Source: a virus. From it: a stretch of DNA of 33,574 bases. Position 1 is the first letter of the stretch. The number at the start of each line of letters is the position of its first letter. Shown here in pieces: positions 13,657 through 22,990 of the stretch. Location of the stretch: IMG/VR virus record IMGVR_UViG_3300015199_000011, positions 1-33,574 of that record. One strand, 5' to 3'. The position numbers were made by a program, and so were the translations under genes. A model generated the notes under the pieces. It saw nothing but the letters and a program-made list of their open reading frames with translations. It did not search any database and was not told the DNA's origin.

Positions 13657-14706
13657 ATGGCTAATCGCCGATTTCGCTCACAGTTTAATCAATCTTGGCT
13701 CGGACAACGGGCATCCCTATTTGCACAACTAGTGTTTAGCGGTAACGCTGGACAAACTTATATTGGAGGCGCAGCAGCTGCAGCACAAGCAGATGCACAA
13801 GCGGCTTACACTGCATTGGCAGCTCGCACTTTTACTCCTATTTCTGCAATATTAGATGGACAAACTCTTACTGCAGGTAATTACTCAGAAGCTTCTAGTA
13901 CTTTTCGATTGGCTACATCTGGTAATGGAACCTTGACTCTCAATGGTTCTGCAACTGATGTATTCGTCTTTAAAGCCGCGTCTACTTTAGTAACGGGTGC
14001 CGGTGGTACTCCTACGATAACTCTTACTGGCGGAGCACTCGCTAAAAACGTTTACTGGCTTGTAGGTTCTTCTGCAACCATTAACTCTGGAAATACTGGT
14101 GTATTCAATGGTAACATTATCGCCGTTACTAGCATCACAGATACTCTTGGCGGAACTGTAAATGGTTCTATGATAGCTCTCGGTGCGGCAGTAACTATGT
14201 CAGCTGCAACTATCAGCAATGCTCAGAATGCTCCTTTGCTTAACAGCGCTGGTTCTTTCGGCGTTCTCGGTGCATCTGCTGTAACTAGCACAGGTAGTAC
14301 TGTTATTACTGGTAACTTGGGTATTTATCCAGGAACATCTATCACTGGCTTCCCTCCTGGAACAGTTGTAGGCACCAGTGCAGTAGCTATATCGTCTTCT
14401 GCAGCTCAAGGTATTAACTATATTGCATCTACGGGCATCTTGTCAGTCACTAGATTGTCTGCTGGTCAATATAAGATAATCCTTAAAGATAACTACAACA
14501 AGCTATTTATGGCTAATCATGTAGTTGTCAATTCTACTGGAATTCCTACTGTAGACCAGATGGGCGTTCTTAGCTCCTCAAATGTTCAGTCTCTCGCAGC
14601 TCCTACTGTTATCGTGCAAATGTCCTCTTTAGGTGTCGCATCAGATTTAGCTTCTGGGGATATTCTAAACATTGAATTAGTATTGAATAACTCGGACCAG
14701 ATGTAA
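13657..14706 (+). CDS. Decoration-type virion protein with permuted DUF3494 (ice-binding-like) domain
   Basis: 349 residues. Residues 1-27 (M-A-N-R-R-F...L-V-F) and about 252-349 (I-N-Y-I-A-S-T-G-I-L-S-V-T-R...) read as one small phage surface protein. Between them lies a DUF3494 beta-solenoid in permuted order. Residues 38-190 hold what is normally its later part (A-Q-A-D-x3-A-Y, L-D-G-Q-T-L-T-A-G-N-Y, G-T-L-T-L, V-F-V-F, N-V-Y-W-L-V-G-S-S-A). Residues 197-236 hold what is normally its beginning (S-A-G-S-F-G-V-L, T-G-N-L-G-I-Y-P-G, T-G-F-P-P-G). It follows the capsid gene, so it probably sits on the capsid surface. Ice binding is known for some DUF3494 proteins; here the ligand is unknown. 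Confidence 0.75.
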   Translation: MANRRFRSQFNQSWLGQRASLFAQLVFSGNAGQTYIGGAAAAAQADAQAAYTALAARTFTPISAILDGQTLTAGNYSEASSTFRLATSGNGTLTLNGSATDVFVFKAASTLVTGAGGTPTITLTGGALAKNVYWLVGSSATINSGNTGVFNGNIIAVTSITDTLGGTVNGSMIALGAAVTMSAATISNAQNAPLLNSAGSFGVLGASAVTSTGSTVITGNLGIYPGTSITGFPPGTVVGTSAVAISSSAAQGINYIASTGILSVTRLSAGQYKIILKDNYNKLFMANHVVVNSTGIPTVDQMGVLSSSNVQSLAAPTVIVQMSSLGVASDLASGDILNIELVLNNSDQM

Positions 14707-14709
14707 TTT

Positions 14710-15699
14710 ATGGCAATACCCGCAACCCCTAGCAACGTAATAGTTCAGCAGGGGAACGGGGAAGTCTTAGTTTCCTGGGATATCGTTGCAGGTGCTACGT
14801 CTTACCCTGTCCTTCGCTCAACAGATGGCGTGACTTACGCCTCTCTAGGCTCTGCTGCAACTAACAGCTATTTAGATACTACTGTAGTATTAAATACTCT
14901 TTATTATTATCAAGTACGGTCTACCAACGGGTCTGGAACATCCTCTGCCTCCTCTGGTTTGCAAATCATCCCCACGACTGCGTCAGATATGTCTCTGGGT
15001 GCATTACGTTTGGCCGCACAGCAAAGAGCAGACAGAGTTAATAGTAACTTTGTAGGCACAGCAGAATGGAACAGTTATATTAATCAATCTTATTTTGAAT
15101 TATATGACCTGCTTGTGGATGCATATGAAGACTACTTCATGACGTCTACTCAGTTTACAACTAATGGAACAGATAACTACTTTACCCTTCCTACGGACTT
15201 CTACAAACTTCTGGGGGTCGACCTTGGTTTACAATCTTCTAACGGTCGTGTCACACTTAAGAAGTATGACTTCATTGAACGCAACCGGTATGTATTTCCA
15301 AATCTTAATGCCAATTTTCTCGGGGTGTTTAATCTTCGTTATCGCCTCATGGGAAACAGGTTAACATTCATCCCCACTCCCTCTGCAGCTCAAAATGTAA
15401 CTGTATGGTATATACCTAAACTCTCTGTCCTGCTTCAAGATACAGATGTAGCTAACGGCATCAGTGGTTGGACCGAGTATGTAATAGTGGATGCTGCTAT
15501 CAAGGCATTGCAAAAAGAAGAAAGTAATGAAGCCGTGCAAGTCCTATTTATCCAAAAGCAAGCTCTCATCAAACGAATAGAAGAAGCAGCAATGAACCGT
15601 GATGCTGGCCAAGGAGATACTATCTCGCCAACACGCGGCAATGGCGGATTTGGCTCTTACGGCGGTCCAGGTTTTGACGGCGGATTCGGTGGTTACTAA
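14710..15699 (+). CDS. Neck/connector protein with N-terminal fibronectin III domain
   Basis: 329 residues. Residues 4-88 form an FN3 domain (P-A-T-P-S-N-V, V-S-W-D, Y-P-V-L-R-S, Y-Y-Y-Q-V-R-S-T-N-G-S-G). From residue 93 comes the connector-like domain: a helix A-L-R-L-A-A-Q-Q-R-A-D, W-N-S-Y-I-N-Q-S-Y-F-E-L-Y-D, then L-P-T-D-F-Y-K-L-L-G-V-D and E-R-N-R-Y. This arrangement is shared by head-to-tail adaptor proteins of many environmental podoviruses. The tail is Gly/Phe-rich (G-G-F-G-S-Y-G-G). It would sit under the portal, with FN3 perhaps exposed for weak surface binding. No clear SD is visible. Confidence 0.7.
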   Translation: MAIPATPSNVIVQQGNGEVLVSWDIVAGATSYPVLRSTDGVTYASLGSAATNSYLDTTVVLNTLYYYQVRSTNGSGTSSASSGLQIIPTTASDMSLGALRLAAQQRADRVNSNFVGTAEWNSYINQSYFELYDLLVDAYEDYFMTSTQFTTNGTDNYFTLPTDFYKLLGVDLGLQSSNGRVTLKKYDFIERNRYVFPNLNANFLGVFNLRYRLMGNRLTFIPTPSAAQNVTVWYIPKLSVLLQDTDVANGISGWTEYVIVDAAIKALQKEESNEAVQVLFIQKQALIKRIEEAAMNRDAGQGDTISPTRGNGGFGSYGGPGFDGGFGGY

Positions 15700-15995
15700 T
15701 GTTACCAATCTTACATGGCGACGATACAGTTCAAATGCAAACCAAATGGGCTGCGCAGCTTAACCCGATTATAGATAATCCCATCAGTCAAGGAATTTTG
15801 CTTAAGAATCAAGTATTGGTATCGGGTGCAAATGTCATTAACCATAAACTAGGACGCAAACTCCAAGGCTGGATTGTAACGCGCATCCGTGCTTCTGCAA
15901 CATTATACGATACTCAAGATGCCAATAGCTCTCCTGCTCTAACTTTGCAACTAACAGCCAGTGCTGGTGTAACAGTTGACCTTTATGTTTTCTAA
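15699..15995 (+). CDS. Small virion-associated protein
   Basis: 98 residues starting at a TAATG overlap. It is beta-rich, with V-I-N-H-K-L-G-R-K-L-Q-G-W near residue 46, a S-S-P-A-L-T-L-Q-L-T-A-S segment and an aromatic C-terminus V-D-L-Y-V-F. Proteins with this pattern lie between neck and tail genes in related phages. It probably caps or plugs part of the tail. No enzymatic signature. Confidence 0.6.
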   Translation: MLPILHGDDTVQMQTKWAAQLNPIIDNPISQGILLKNQVLVSGANVINHKLGRKLQGWIVTRIRASATLYDTQDANSSPALTLQLTASAGVTVDLYVF

Positions 15996-16003
15996 GGAAT
16001 AAT

Positions 16004-17137
16004 ATGCCTAGTGTAATTAATTCAGCCAATATGAATCTGCCAGTGCCTCAAGTGGGTGTAGACTCCGGGCCTCAATGGGCAAGTGACCTAAACAGTTGCT
16101 TAGCTATTATAGATGGACATTCACATGTGCCCGGCTCTGGTGTGCCCATAACCCCGTCTGCTATGAATATCAGCAGCGACTTGACTATGCTAAACAATAA
16201 CCTAATTGCTATCCGCAGTTCTCGTTATACTGCTCAAGTAGCACCTTTGGCTTTAGCATCCGATTTAGGTTGCTTGTATGTATCTGGTGTAGATTTATAC
16301 TTCAATGACGTATCTGGCAACCAAGTACGCATTACCCAAAATGGTAATATAACCGGCTCCGTTGGCTCTATATCTAACCTTAATTCGCCTGCATCAGCCT
16401 CTTATGTCTCAGGTAACCAAACTTTTGTATGGCAGTCAGCGGCCAATACTGCAGCTAATATGGATGCCGGCTCATTAATCTTGCGCAACATCACTGCTAA
16501 CTCTTTTGGCATGACTATCAATCCTCCCAATGCTATGGGCTCCAACTTCTCTGTCACATTTCCAGTATTACCATCTGTTCAAAATATCATGACTATGGAC
16601 AACTCTGGTAATATTGGCGCATCTTGGAATGTTGATAATAGTACAATAGAAGTCGCAGCAAATGTTATTAGAGTTAAAGCTGGCGGTATTGCTGCTTCTC
16701 AAATTGCTGCTGGCACTATCACTACATCCCAAATTTCTGCCTCTGCTGGAATAGTTGGAACTCAACTCTCTGCTTCTGCAAATATCGCAGGAACGCAAAT
16801 ATCTAATACAGCTCAAATGGGAGTTGGCGTAACCTTTAATAATAAGTTGCCTATTGTATCTAACTCTAATGACGCTGCCCCCATGGCCCTTATTAGGTGC
16901 ACATATGATGGAGGCGGAAACGTTACTGTAGGCACTATTGGATTTATATCATCGGTGCAAGCTGGTGGTGCAGTAAATTTAGTATTTAGAGCACCATTCA
17001 ATGGCACTCCTGTGGCTGTCATATCATCACTTGATGGCTCTACTAATTTCACATATGATGCTATTACTCAAAATCACGTAATTGTACGCCCAGGGAACGT
17101 GCCTTTCAACATGATTATAGTAGGTGTTGGAGCATAA
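16004..17137 (+). CDS. Tail/fibre structural protein
   Basis: 377 residues, SD AAGGA. The N-terminal block L-P-V-P-Q-V-G-V-D-S-G-P-Q-W-A-x2-L-N-x3-A-I-I-D-G-H-S-H is a recurrent start of phage tail-fibre-type proteins and may be the virion-attachment part. Residues about 227-270 contain three imperfect repeats of the type I-A-A-S-Q-I, I-T-T-S-Q-I-S-A-S-A-G-I, V-G-T-Q-L-S-A-S-A-N-I, likely a trimeric beta-helix or coiled stalk. A compact beta-rich C-terminal domain (about 280-377) follows. It ends in a TAATG overlap with the next, much larger tail gene. Confidence 0.6.
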   Translation: MPSVINSANMNLPVPQVGVDSGPQWASDLNSCLAIIDGHSHVPGSGVPITPSAMNISSDLTMLNNNLIAIRSSRYTAQVAPLALASDLGCLYVSGVDLYFNDVSGNQVRITQNGNITGSVGSISNLNSPASASYVSGNQTFVWQSAANTAANMDAGSLILRNITANSFGMTINPPNAMGSNFSVTFPVLPSVQNIMTMDNSGNIGASWNVDNSTIEVAANVIRVKAGGIAASQIAAGTITTSQISASAGIVGTQLSASANIAGTQISNTAQMGVGVTFNNKLPIVSNSNDAAPMALIRCTYDGGGNVTVGTIGFISSVQAGGAVNLVFRAPFNGTPVAVISSLDGSTNFTYDAITQNHVIVRPGNVPFNMIIVGVGA

Positions 17138-20130
17138 TGCAAAAGCAACCAGTTGCTATTAATTTCGGCCAAGGTGTTAGCACTAAGGTCGACCCATTCC
17201 AAGTCCCTGCAGGTAAGTTTCTTGCTATGCAGAACTCTGTATTTGATGTTATAGGTCAACTCAAAAAGAGATATGGCTTTCCACAGATAACAGCGTTGCC
17301 AAATGGCAACCAACGCAACTTAACTACTTATCAAGGTAATCTTATAGCACTGGGCCCTAGTCTCTATGCTTTTAACGGTAATATTTCATCTTGGAAAAAT
17401 ACAGGAAGTATATATAATGTTCAATTATCAATAGCACCGCAAGTCCGTACTTCAACGAGTCAAACTACCGTCGATTGCGCCGTTCATAGTTCCGGTCTTG
17501 CTTGCTCTGCCTGGCTTGATTCTGACGCAAATAGCTATTATCAAATATCTGACAGTATTACATCTCAAATTGTTATTGCAAAGACACAACTACCTGCAAC
17601 TGCAACGATGCCCAGAGCATTTGTATTAGGTAATTATTTTGTAGTTACATTCTTAGTTACAATCTCTGCTACTCCTCATTTACAATATGTAGCTATACCT
17701 GTGAATAATGCGGCTTCTCCAGTCGCTGCAACTGACCTTAGCACCCAAGTATTAAATATTACCACTGGCTATGACGGTTACGTCGCCAATAATAATCTAT
17801 ATGTAGCCTGGAATGGTTCTGATGGTGGCGGAGCAATAAGAGCAACATATATCGACTCAACATTAGCTCAACATAATACTATAATTATTGCTGGTAAAAC
17901 GGCAAACCTAATTTCGGTCACAGCAGACATTTCCGGTTCTAATTCTGTAATTTGGATTAGCGCATGGAATAACAGCGACAACAATGTTTATACATTTGCA
18001 CGTTCGCAAACTTTAGTATCAATTTTAGCTTCCACAACAACTGTAACAAATAATGTCCTTAGAACACTAACATCTACTGCAACCGGTAATGTCCTTACTT
18101 TATTGTATGAGATATCTCAAAACTATACCTACGTGGCTATTCCATCAGACTTTATTCGCAAAGTTACATGCACGATAACTGGCACTGTAGGCACGCCTTC
18201 TGTCATTAAACGTGGAGTAGGGCTTGCCAGTAAAAGCTTTATCTATAATAGTATTGTATATGTACTAGTTGCATATTCAGGTGCATTGCAACCTACCTAT
18301 TTTTTAATGGATTCAGTTGGTAATCTCGTTGCTAAAGTAGCATATCAGAATGGCGGAGGATTAGAAGTAAATCAAATTCTACCCGGAGTGACTATTTTGC
18401 AGACCTCTGCATACATCGGGTATCTATTTAAGGACCAGTTGACCCCAGTGAATAAGTCTCAAGGTGTTGTGCAAGTAGCAGGTATTTACTCCGCTAAAGG
18501 CATTAACTTAGCTAAGATAAACTTTACTTCATCTATTCAAACAGTAGAAATAGCTAATAATTTACATTTAAATGGTGGGTTCTTATGGATGTTTGATGGT
18601 GTTGCGCCTGTTGAGCATGGCTTCCACGTATACCCAGAAAATGTTGTAGTTACAACTAATGCAGCTGGTGGTAATTTGACAGACCAGCAATACTATTACA
18701 TTGCAACGTATGAATGGACGGATGCCCAAGGGAATTTGCACCGCTCAGCTCCATCTGCTCCAGTTGGACAAGTGACTGCTGGTGGTGGTGTCTCTACTAA
18801 TACTATAAAAGTGCCAACACTTAGACTCACATCTAAGACCGGAGTTAGAATTGTATTATACAGATGGTCCGCAGGGCAGCAAGTTTACTATCAAATATCT
18901 TCTATCACTACTCCGACACTCAACGATACCTCTGTTGACAACATTACCTATACAGATACTGCTGCTGATAGCTCTATATTGGGTAATGTGGTTTTGTACA
19001 CAACTGGCGGGGTGGTAGAAAATATTGCAGCGCCGGCCATGACTGCGCTCACTTTATATAAGACTCGACTGATAGGAGTAGCTGCAGAGGATACAACCAC
19101 ATTCTGGTACAGCAAACCAGTTCTGCAGGCTACTCCTGTTGAGATGAGTGACTTATTCGTGCAATATACTGCGCCCACTGCATCGTCTGCCGGCTCTACT
19201 GGCGGTATGAAGGCAGTTGCTCCTATGGATGATAAACTCATTATCTTTAAGGACAATGCTCTATATTACATAACCGGTCAGGGCCCTGATAGCACTGGCG
19301 CTAGCAACGATTTCAGTGAGCCGGTGTTTATAACTTCGACAGTAGGCTCCTCAATTCCTCAATCGATAGTATTAACTCCTAACGGCTTGATGTTCCAGTC
19401 AAATAAAGGAATATGGCTCCTGAGTCGAGGGCTTCAAACTGAATATATTGGAGCTGACGTGGAATCCTTTACTACTAATGCAATTGTAGAATCAGCTATT
19501 ACAGTACCTGGTACAAATCAAGTGCGATTTACTCTTGACAGTGGTGTAACTTTAATGTATGATTATTTTGTACAGCAATGGGGCACATTTAACAACATTC
19601 CAGCCGTCTCCAGTACTATATATGAGAATCAACACACGTACATCAATTCTTCGGGTCTTGTTTTCCAGCAGAATCCCTTATCTTATCTTGATGGGTCCAA
19701 TCCGGTGCTGCAAACGTTTACTACTTCCTGGTTTAACCTTGCTGGTCTTCAAGGGTTCCAACGGGCATATTTCTTTTACCTCCTTGGTACTTATCTTTCA
19801 CCGCATAAACTCAACATCTCGATTGCGTACGATTATAACCCTAGTCCGGCGCAGTCGTTCCAGATAACGCCTGACAATAATAATAGTGTTTACGGGGAAG
19901 ACCCACTCTACGGCAATGGAAATCCGTACGGCGGAAAAGGAAACTTGGAGCAATGGCGCGTATTCATGACACAACAAAAGTGTGAGTCATTTCAAATAAC
20001 GATTGCAGAAGTCTTTGATGCTTCTCAAGGCATGATAGCTGGAGCTGGTCTCACATTATCGGGTTTAAATATTATTGTCGGAATGAAAAAAGCTTACACA
20101 ACTCTCAATCCCTCGAGGAGTGCTTCATAA
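17137..20130 (+). CDS. Large tail protein (tail nozzle / tubular B-like)
   Basis: 997 residues, the longest gene in the window. It begins Q-P-V-A-I-N-F-G-Q-G-V-S-T-K-V-D-P-F-Q-V-P-x-G-K-F, a start seen in large structural proteins of environmental podoviruses that are comparable to T7 tail tubular protein B. It then runs as beta-propeller or beta-sandwich-like sequence. Residues 520-610 contain an FN3-like segment (Y-Y-Y-I-A-T-Y-E-W-T-D-A-Q-G). The final part has a Y-G-E-D-P-L-Y-G-N-G-N-P-Y-G-G loop. It probably forms the distal tail nozzle. Assignment is by size, position and start pattern. Confidence 0.65.
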   Translation: MQKQPVAINFGQGVSTKVDPFQVPAGKFLAMQNSVFDVIGQLKKRYGFPQITALPNGNQRNLTTYQGNLIALGPSLYAFNGNISSWKNTGSIYNVQLSIAPQVRTSTSQTTVDCAVHSSGLACSAWLDSDANSYYQISDSITSQIVIAKTQLPATATMPRAFVLGNYFVVTFLVTISATPHLQYVAIPVNNAASPVAATDLSTQVLNITTGYDGYVANNNLYVAWNGSDGGGAIRATYIDSTLAQHNTIIIAGKTANLISVTADISGSNSVIWISAWNNSDNNVYTFARSQTLVSILASTTTVTNNVLRTLTSTATGNVLTLLYEISQNYTYVAIPSDFIRKVTCTITGTVGTPSVIKRGVGLASKSFIYNSIVYVLVAYSGALQPTYFLMDSVGNLVAKVAYQNGGGLEVNQILPGVTILQTSAYIGYLFKDQLTPVNKSQGVVQVAGIYSAKGINLAKINFTSSIQTVEIANNLHLNGGFLWMFDGVAPVEHGFHVYPENVVVTTNAAGGNLTDQQYYYIATYEWTDAQGNLHRSAPSAPVGQVTAGGGVSTNTIKVPTLRLTSKTGVRIVLYRWSAGQQVYYQISSITTPTLNDTSVDNITYTDTAADSSILGNVVLYTTGGVVENIAAPAMTALTLYKTRLIGVAAEDTTTFWYSKPVLQATPVEMSDLFVQYTAPTASSAGSTGGMKAVAPMDDKLIIFKDNALYYITGQGPDSTGASNDFSEPVFITSTVGSSIPQSIVLTPNGLMFQSNKGIWLLSRGLQTEYIGADVESFTTNAIVESAITVPGTNQVRFTLDSGVTLMYDYFVQQWGTFNNIPAVSSTIYENQHTYINSSGLVFQQNPLSYLDGSNPVLQTFTTSWFNLAGLQGFQRAYFFYLLGTYLSPHKLNISIAYDYNPSPAQSFQITPDNNNSVYGEDPLYGNGNPYGGKGNLEQWRVFMTQQKCESFQITIAEVFDASQGMIAGAGLTLSGLNIIVGMKKAYTTLNPSRSAS

Positions 20131-20495
20131 TGCAAGTTAAACAAGTAGAGCTAAAAACGGCGGATATGCTATCAATAAACAAATGGCTTCATAAAAGAAA
20201 TAAAGAAGTTGTGCATTCTTGGGATTTGCCTAAACTGGCATTTTCTATTCCAGGAGTTGGCTATATGTTTCTGCGTAAGGTGGAGGGCAATATCGCTATG
20301 ATAGATTCCACCGTTACCAATCCTTTAGTATCTGCTGCAACTCGTAACAGAGCAATGGACGCATTAGCAGAACATGTATTGTCTTTAGGCTTTACAAGAT
20401 TTATAATCCTGACAGAAGATTATCACACGTCTATCCGTGCGCTGAATCATGGCTTTAAATGTAAGCAGCACACTTTTCTAACTAAGGAAGTATAA
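20130..20495 (+). CDS. GNAT-fold-like protein in tail module
   Basis: 121 residues with a TAATG start and SD GAGGAG. The C-terminal half resembles a GNAT acyltransferase: a helix A-T-R-N-R-A-M-D-A-L-A-E-H-V-L-S-L-G-F, strand F-I-I-L-T-E-D, then S-I-R-A-L-N-H-G-F-K, like the family's final helix-strand. The acetyl-CoA loop R/Q-x-x-G-x-A is not intact. It may be a degenerate or structural GNAT. It overlaps the following gene (TAATG) and contains a CTAAAAACGG motif 21 bases after its start. Confidence 0.55.
   Translation: MQVKQVELKTADMLSINKWLHKRNKEVVHSWDLPKLAFSIPGVGYMFLRKVEGNIAMIDSTVTNPLVSAATRNRAMDALAEHVLSLGFTRFIILTEDYHTSIRALNHGFKCKQHTFLTKEV
20151..20160 (+). repeat. CTAAWAACGG motif copy
   Basis: Exact CTAAAAACGG, extended on both sides to GCTAAAAACGGCG, 21 bases after the start of the GNAT-like gene and in phase CTA-AAA-ACG-G. 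Confidence 0.6.
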
Positions 20496-21598
20496 TGTCT
20501 TTTCTCGGTAATGATTTTAACGCAACTAAAACTCCTTTAGCATCGGGCACTAATCAAGCTCAATTAGACCAGAGTTACGCTAATACTCAAAACGGCCTGA
20601 ACATGCAACAACAACTTGTAAATGCTTTGCAAGTTCAAAACCCGCAAGCAGTTATGCAGCAACAGCAAGTAGCTCAACAGCTACAGCAGCAAGCCATGGG
20701 CCAGGGGCCTAATATTGCTCAGACACAGTTAGCTAATGCAACAGGACAAAACATTGCTCAGCAAGCAGCACTCATGGGTTCGCAACGCGGGGCTGCAGCT
20801 AATCCGGGCCTGATAGCCAGACAAGCTGCTATGCAAGGCGGGGCATTGCAACAAGATGCAGCGGGGCAGTCAGCAGCACTCCAAGTACAACAACAACTGG
20901 GAGCCCAACAACAACTAGCAGCACTCTCTGGACAACAGATAGGCCAATCTAATACAGCCGTAGGTGGATACAACCAAGCAGCGAATCAGCAAATGTCGGT
21001 GCTTCAAGGTGCTAATTCAAATTATAATAATACAATTGCAAATCAGCAAGCAGGTATAAATACTATTAACGCTGGTACGGCGGGAGCTAACGCGGCTACA
21101 AGAGGCCAACTATTCGGCGGAGTGATGCAAGCTGCATCTGGCGCTGGTGCTAAGTCTCTCTTTGGTGGAGGCGGTGGAGGAGGCATGGCCGGCGGCGGTT
21201 TAGTTGGCAATGTCATGACTTCTGGTTCTGATAATCCGGGAGCGGCACTGGTCGATACCGGCGGAGGTCCATCTTCTTTTGCTGGCAATTTTCTACAAGG
21301 TGTTAATCAACAACCTGCTGGCGGCGGTTTGGGTGCCGGCGGATATATGGGTCACTCTTTAGATAGTTTTGGGGCTGCTCCAGATATGAAAGGAATGATG
21401 GGTTTACTAGCACTTTCTCCTGGCGGTTCTGTCCCTGGTAAAGCTGTTAAAGGTGGTGATAGTTATGCAAATGATACTGTACCAACTATGCTTTCTCCTG
21501 GAGAAATAGTTATTCCTCGCAGCATCGCTCAGCATCCTGATGCTGCTAAAAAGTCTGCAGCATTTGTTGCGGCGATATTAGCCCGTAAAGGAAAATAA
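20495..21598 (+). CDS. Internal virion (ejection) protein, Q/A/G-rich
   Basis: 367 residues. Residues 35-175 are rich in Gln and Ala (long Q-Q-Q-Q and A-A-Q runs) and helical. They are followed by a glycine-rich hinge (about 225-240 with seven Gly in a row, and again near 275). The C-terminal domain ends N-D-T-V-P-T-M-L-S-P-G-E-I-V-I-P-R, a conserved signature of podovirus internal virion proteins. Such proteins are stored in the head and pushed through the envelope on infection. Two similar low-complexity genes follow, matching the usual three-gene ejection set. Confidence 0.75.
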   Translation: MSFLGNDFNATKTPLASGTNQAQLDQSYANTQNGLNMQQQLVNALQVQNPQAVMQQQQVAQQLQQQAMGQGPNIAQTQLANATGQNIAQQAALMGSQRGAAANPGLIARQAAMQGGALQQDAAGQSAALQVQQQLGAQQQLAALSGQQIGQSNTAVGGYNQAANQQMSVLQGANSNYNNTIANQQAGINTINAGTAGANAATRGQLFGGVMQAASGAGAKSLFGGGGGGGMAGGGLVGNVMTSGSDNPGAALVDTGGGPSSFAGNFLQGVNQQPAGGGLGAGGYMGHSLDSFGAAPDMKGMMGLLALSPGGSVPGKAVKGGDSYANDTVPTMLSPGEIVIPRSIAQHPDAAKKSAAFVAAILARKGK

Positions 21599-21599
21599 T

Positions 21600-22988
21600 A
21601 TGTCCGCTTATCCTTGTAAAAATCCATCTTGCTCCTCTTTTGGTTCTGCACACCCAAACTGTAAATGTTACGGCGGCATGGCTAAAGGCGGCTCAGTTGA
21701 ATCATACTGTGCAAAAGATAATAAGCATAAAGCTGGTTGTCAATATCTAGCAGACGGCGGGTCTGTATTAGATGAGCCGTCAATTCAACCGGAACAGCCG
21801 CAACCGCCTATGACCCAATTTCCAGAAGGTAAGTTGCCGTCTGCGTATTCTTCTATGCCGCAAGTTGCTCCCCCAACGGAAGTGCTGCAACAAGTTGCTC
21901 CTCAACAAGAGGCGCCCAATGACCAGTTCAATCCTCAAGGGTTGATTAAAGCTCGGGAACAGCAAGTAGCAGCGCAGAACCAACAATTAGCAGATGCTAA
22001 AACGCACTATGATGCCATAAATAATCAAGTACAAACAACGATGCAAGATTACCAAAATGGACACATAGACCCGCAGCATTTTACCCGCTCTATGGGCGAT
22101 GGTCAAAAAGTAGGAATGGCATTGGCCCTTATCGCTGGCGGTATCGGCTCGGCATTCACTGGACAACCTAATGCTGCTATGCAATATTTGCAAAAGCAAC
22201 AAGATTTGGATATGGAAGCCCAAAAATCTGAACTAGGAAAGAAACATAATCTTTTATCTTCTAACTTGCAACTCATGGGCAATATGAATCAGGCTATAAC
22301 AATGACTAAACTCATGCAGAATGAGGCATTAGCATCAAAGATAGACTTAGAAGCTACAAAACTTCAATCGCCAATGGAGCAACAAAAACTACAGCAACAA
22401 AGTATGCAGCTTCGTGCTCAAAATGAAATGTGGAAGCAACAATTGGCAACCACCAGGGCTTCGTCTGCTAATGGCGGAGGAAACTCTGAGCAAAACTGGC
22501 ATCAGATGAATAGCTTATTGCGGCTCACCAGTCCAGAAATGGCTAAAGAGCGAGAAAGTCGTACTATTCCCGGAGTAGGAGTTGCTCAAGTGCCTGTAAG
22601 CGCCGAAGACAGAAAAGCATTATCCGATAATACAGATTTTCAAATGTCTGCTAAGAACTTATTAAACTTTGCGCAACAACATTCTGGTTCCTTAAATCCT
22701 GCCATAATTAGACAAGGTTCTACTATGCAAGCAGACTTAATTAACAAGTTCCGTGCTGCTACTCATCAGGGTGTGTATAAAGAGTCCGCTAAAGATTTTG
22801 ACGAATCTGCTCTTGGCGGAAATCCTACTCAATTTGCATCCGGCATGCGTACCAAACCCAAAGTTATGCAAATGATATCTTCTCTTGAGCAAACTAGACA
22901 ACAAGAAATGAAACGTATGGGCGTTCAACCCTTCGGCGGCCAACAACAAGCACCGCAAAAAGATATAGGATTCAAACCTAGAAAGTAG
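21600..22988 (+). CDS. Internal virion protein with Cys-rich N-terminus
   Basis: 462 residues. The first 50 residues hold Cys6, Cys11, Cys21, Cys23, Cys37 and Cys47 with G-G-M-A-K-G-G at 25-31, suggesting a small zinc- or disulfide-held domain. A proline/glutamine-rich linker follows, then a long Gln-rich helical region (about 105-270). A short Gly/Ala-rich hydrophobic segment (M-A-L-A-L-I-A-G-G-I-G-S-A, about 172-184) could insert in membrane. It lies between two other likely ejection proteins, so it is probably packaged in the capsid. The Cys plus M-A-x-G-G combination also appears in the protein at 8615. Confidence 0.65.
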   Translation: MSAYPCKNPSCSSFGSAHPNCKCYGGMAKGGSVESYCAKDNKHKAGCQYLADGGSVLDEPSIQPEQPQPPMTQFPEGKLPSAYSSMPQVAPPTEVLQQVAPQQEAPNDQFNPQGLIKAREQQVAAQNQQLADAKTHYDAINNQVQTTMQDYQNGHIDPQHFTRSMGDGQKVGMALALIAGGIGSAFTGQPNAAMQYLQKQQDLDMEAQKSELGKKHNLLSSNLQLMGNMNQAITMTKLMQNEALASKIDLEATKLQSPMEQQKLQQQSMQLRAQNEMWKQQLATTRASSANGGGNSEQNWHQMNSLLRLTSPEMAKERESRTIPGVGVAQVPVSAEDRKALSDNTDFQMSAKNLLNFAQQHSGSLNPAIIRQGSTMQADLINKFRAATHQGVYKESAKDFDESALGGNPTQFASGMRTKPKVMQMISSLEQTRQQEMKRMGVQPFGGQQQAPQKDIGFKPRK

Positions 22989-22990
22989 TC

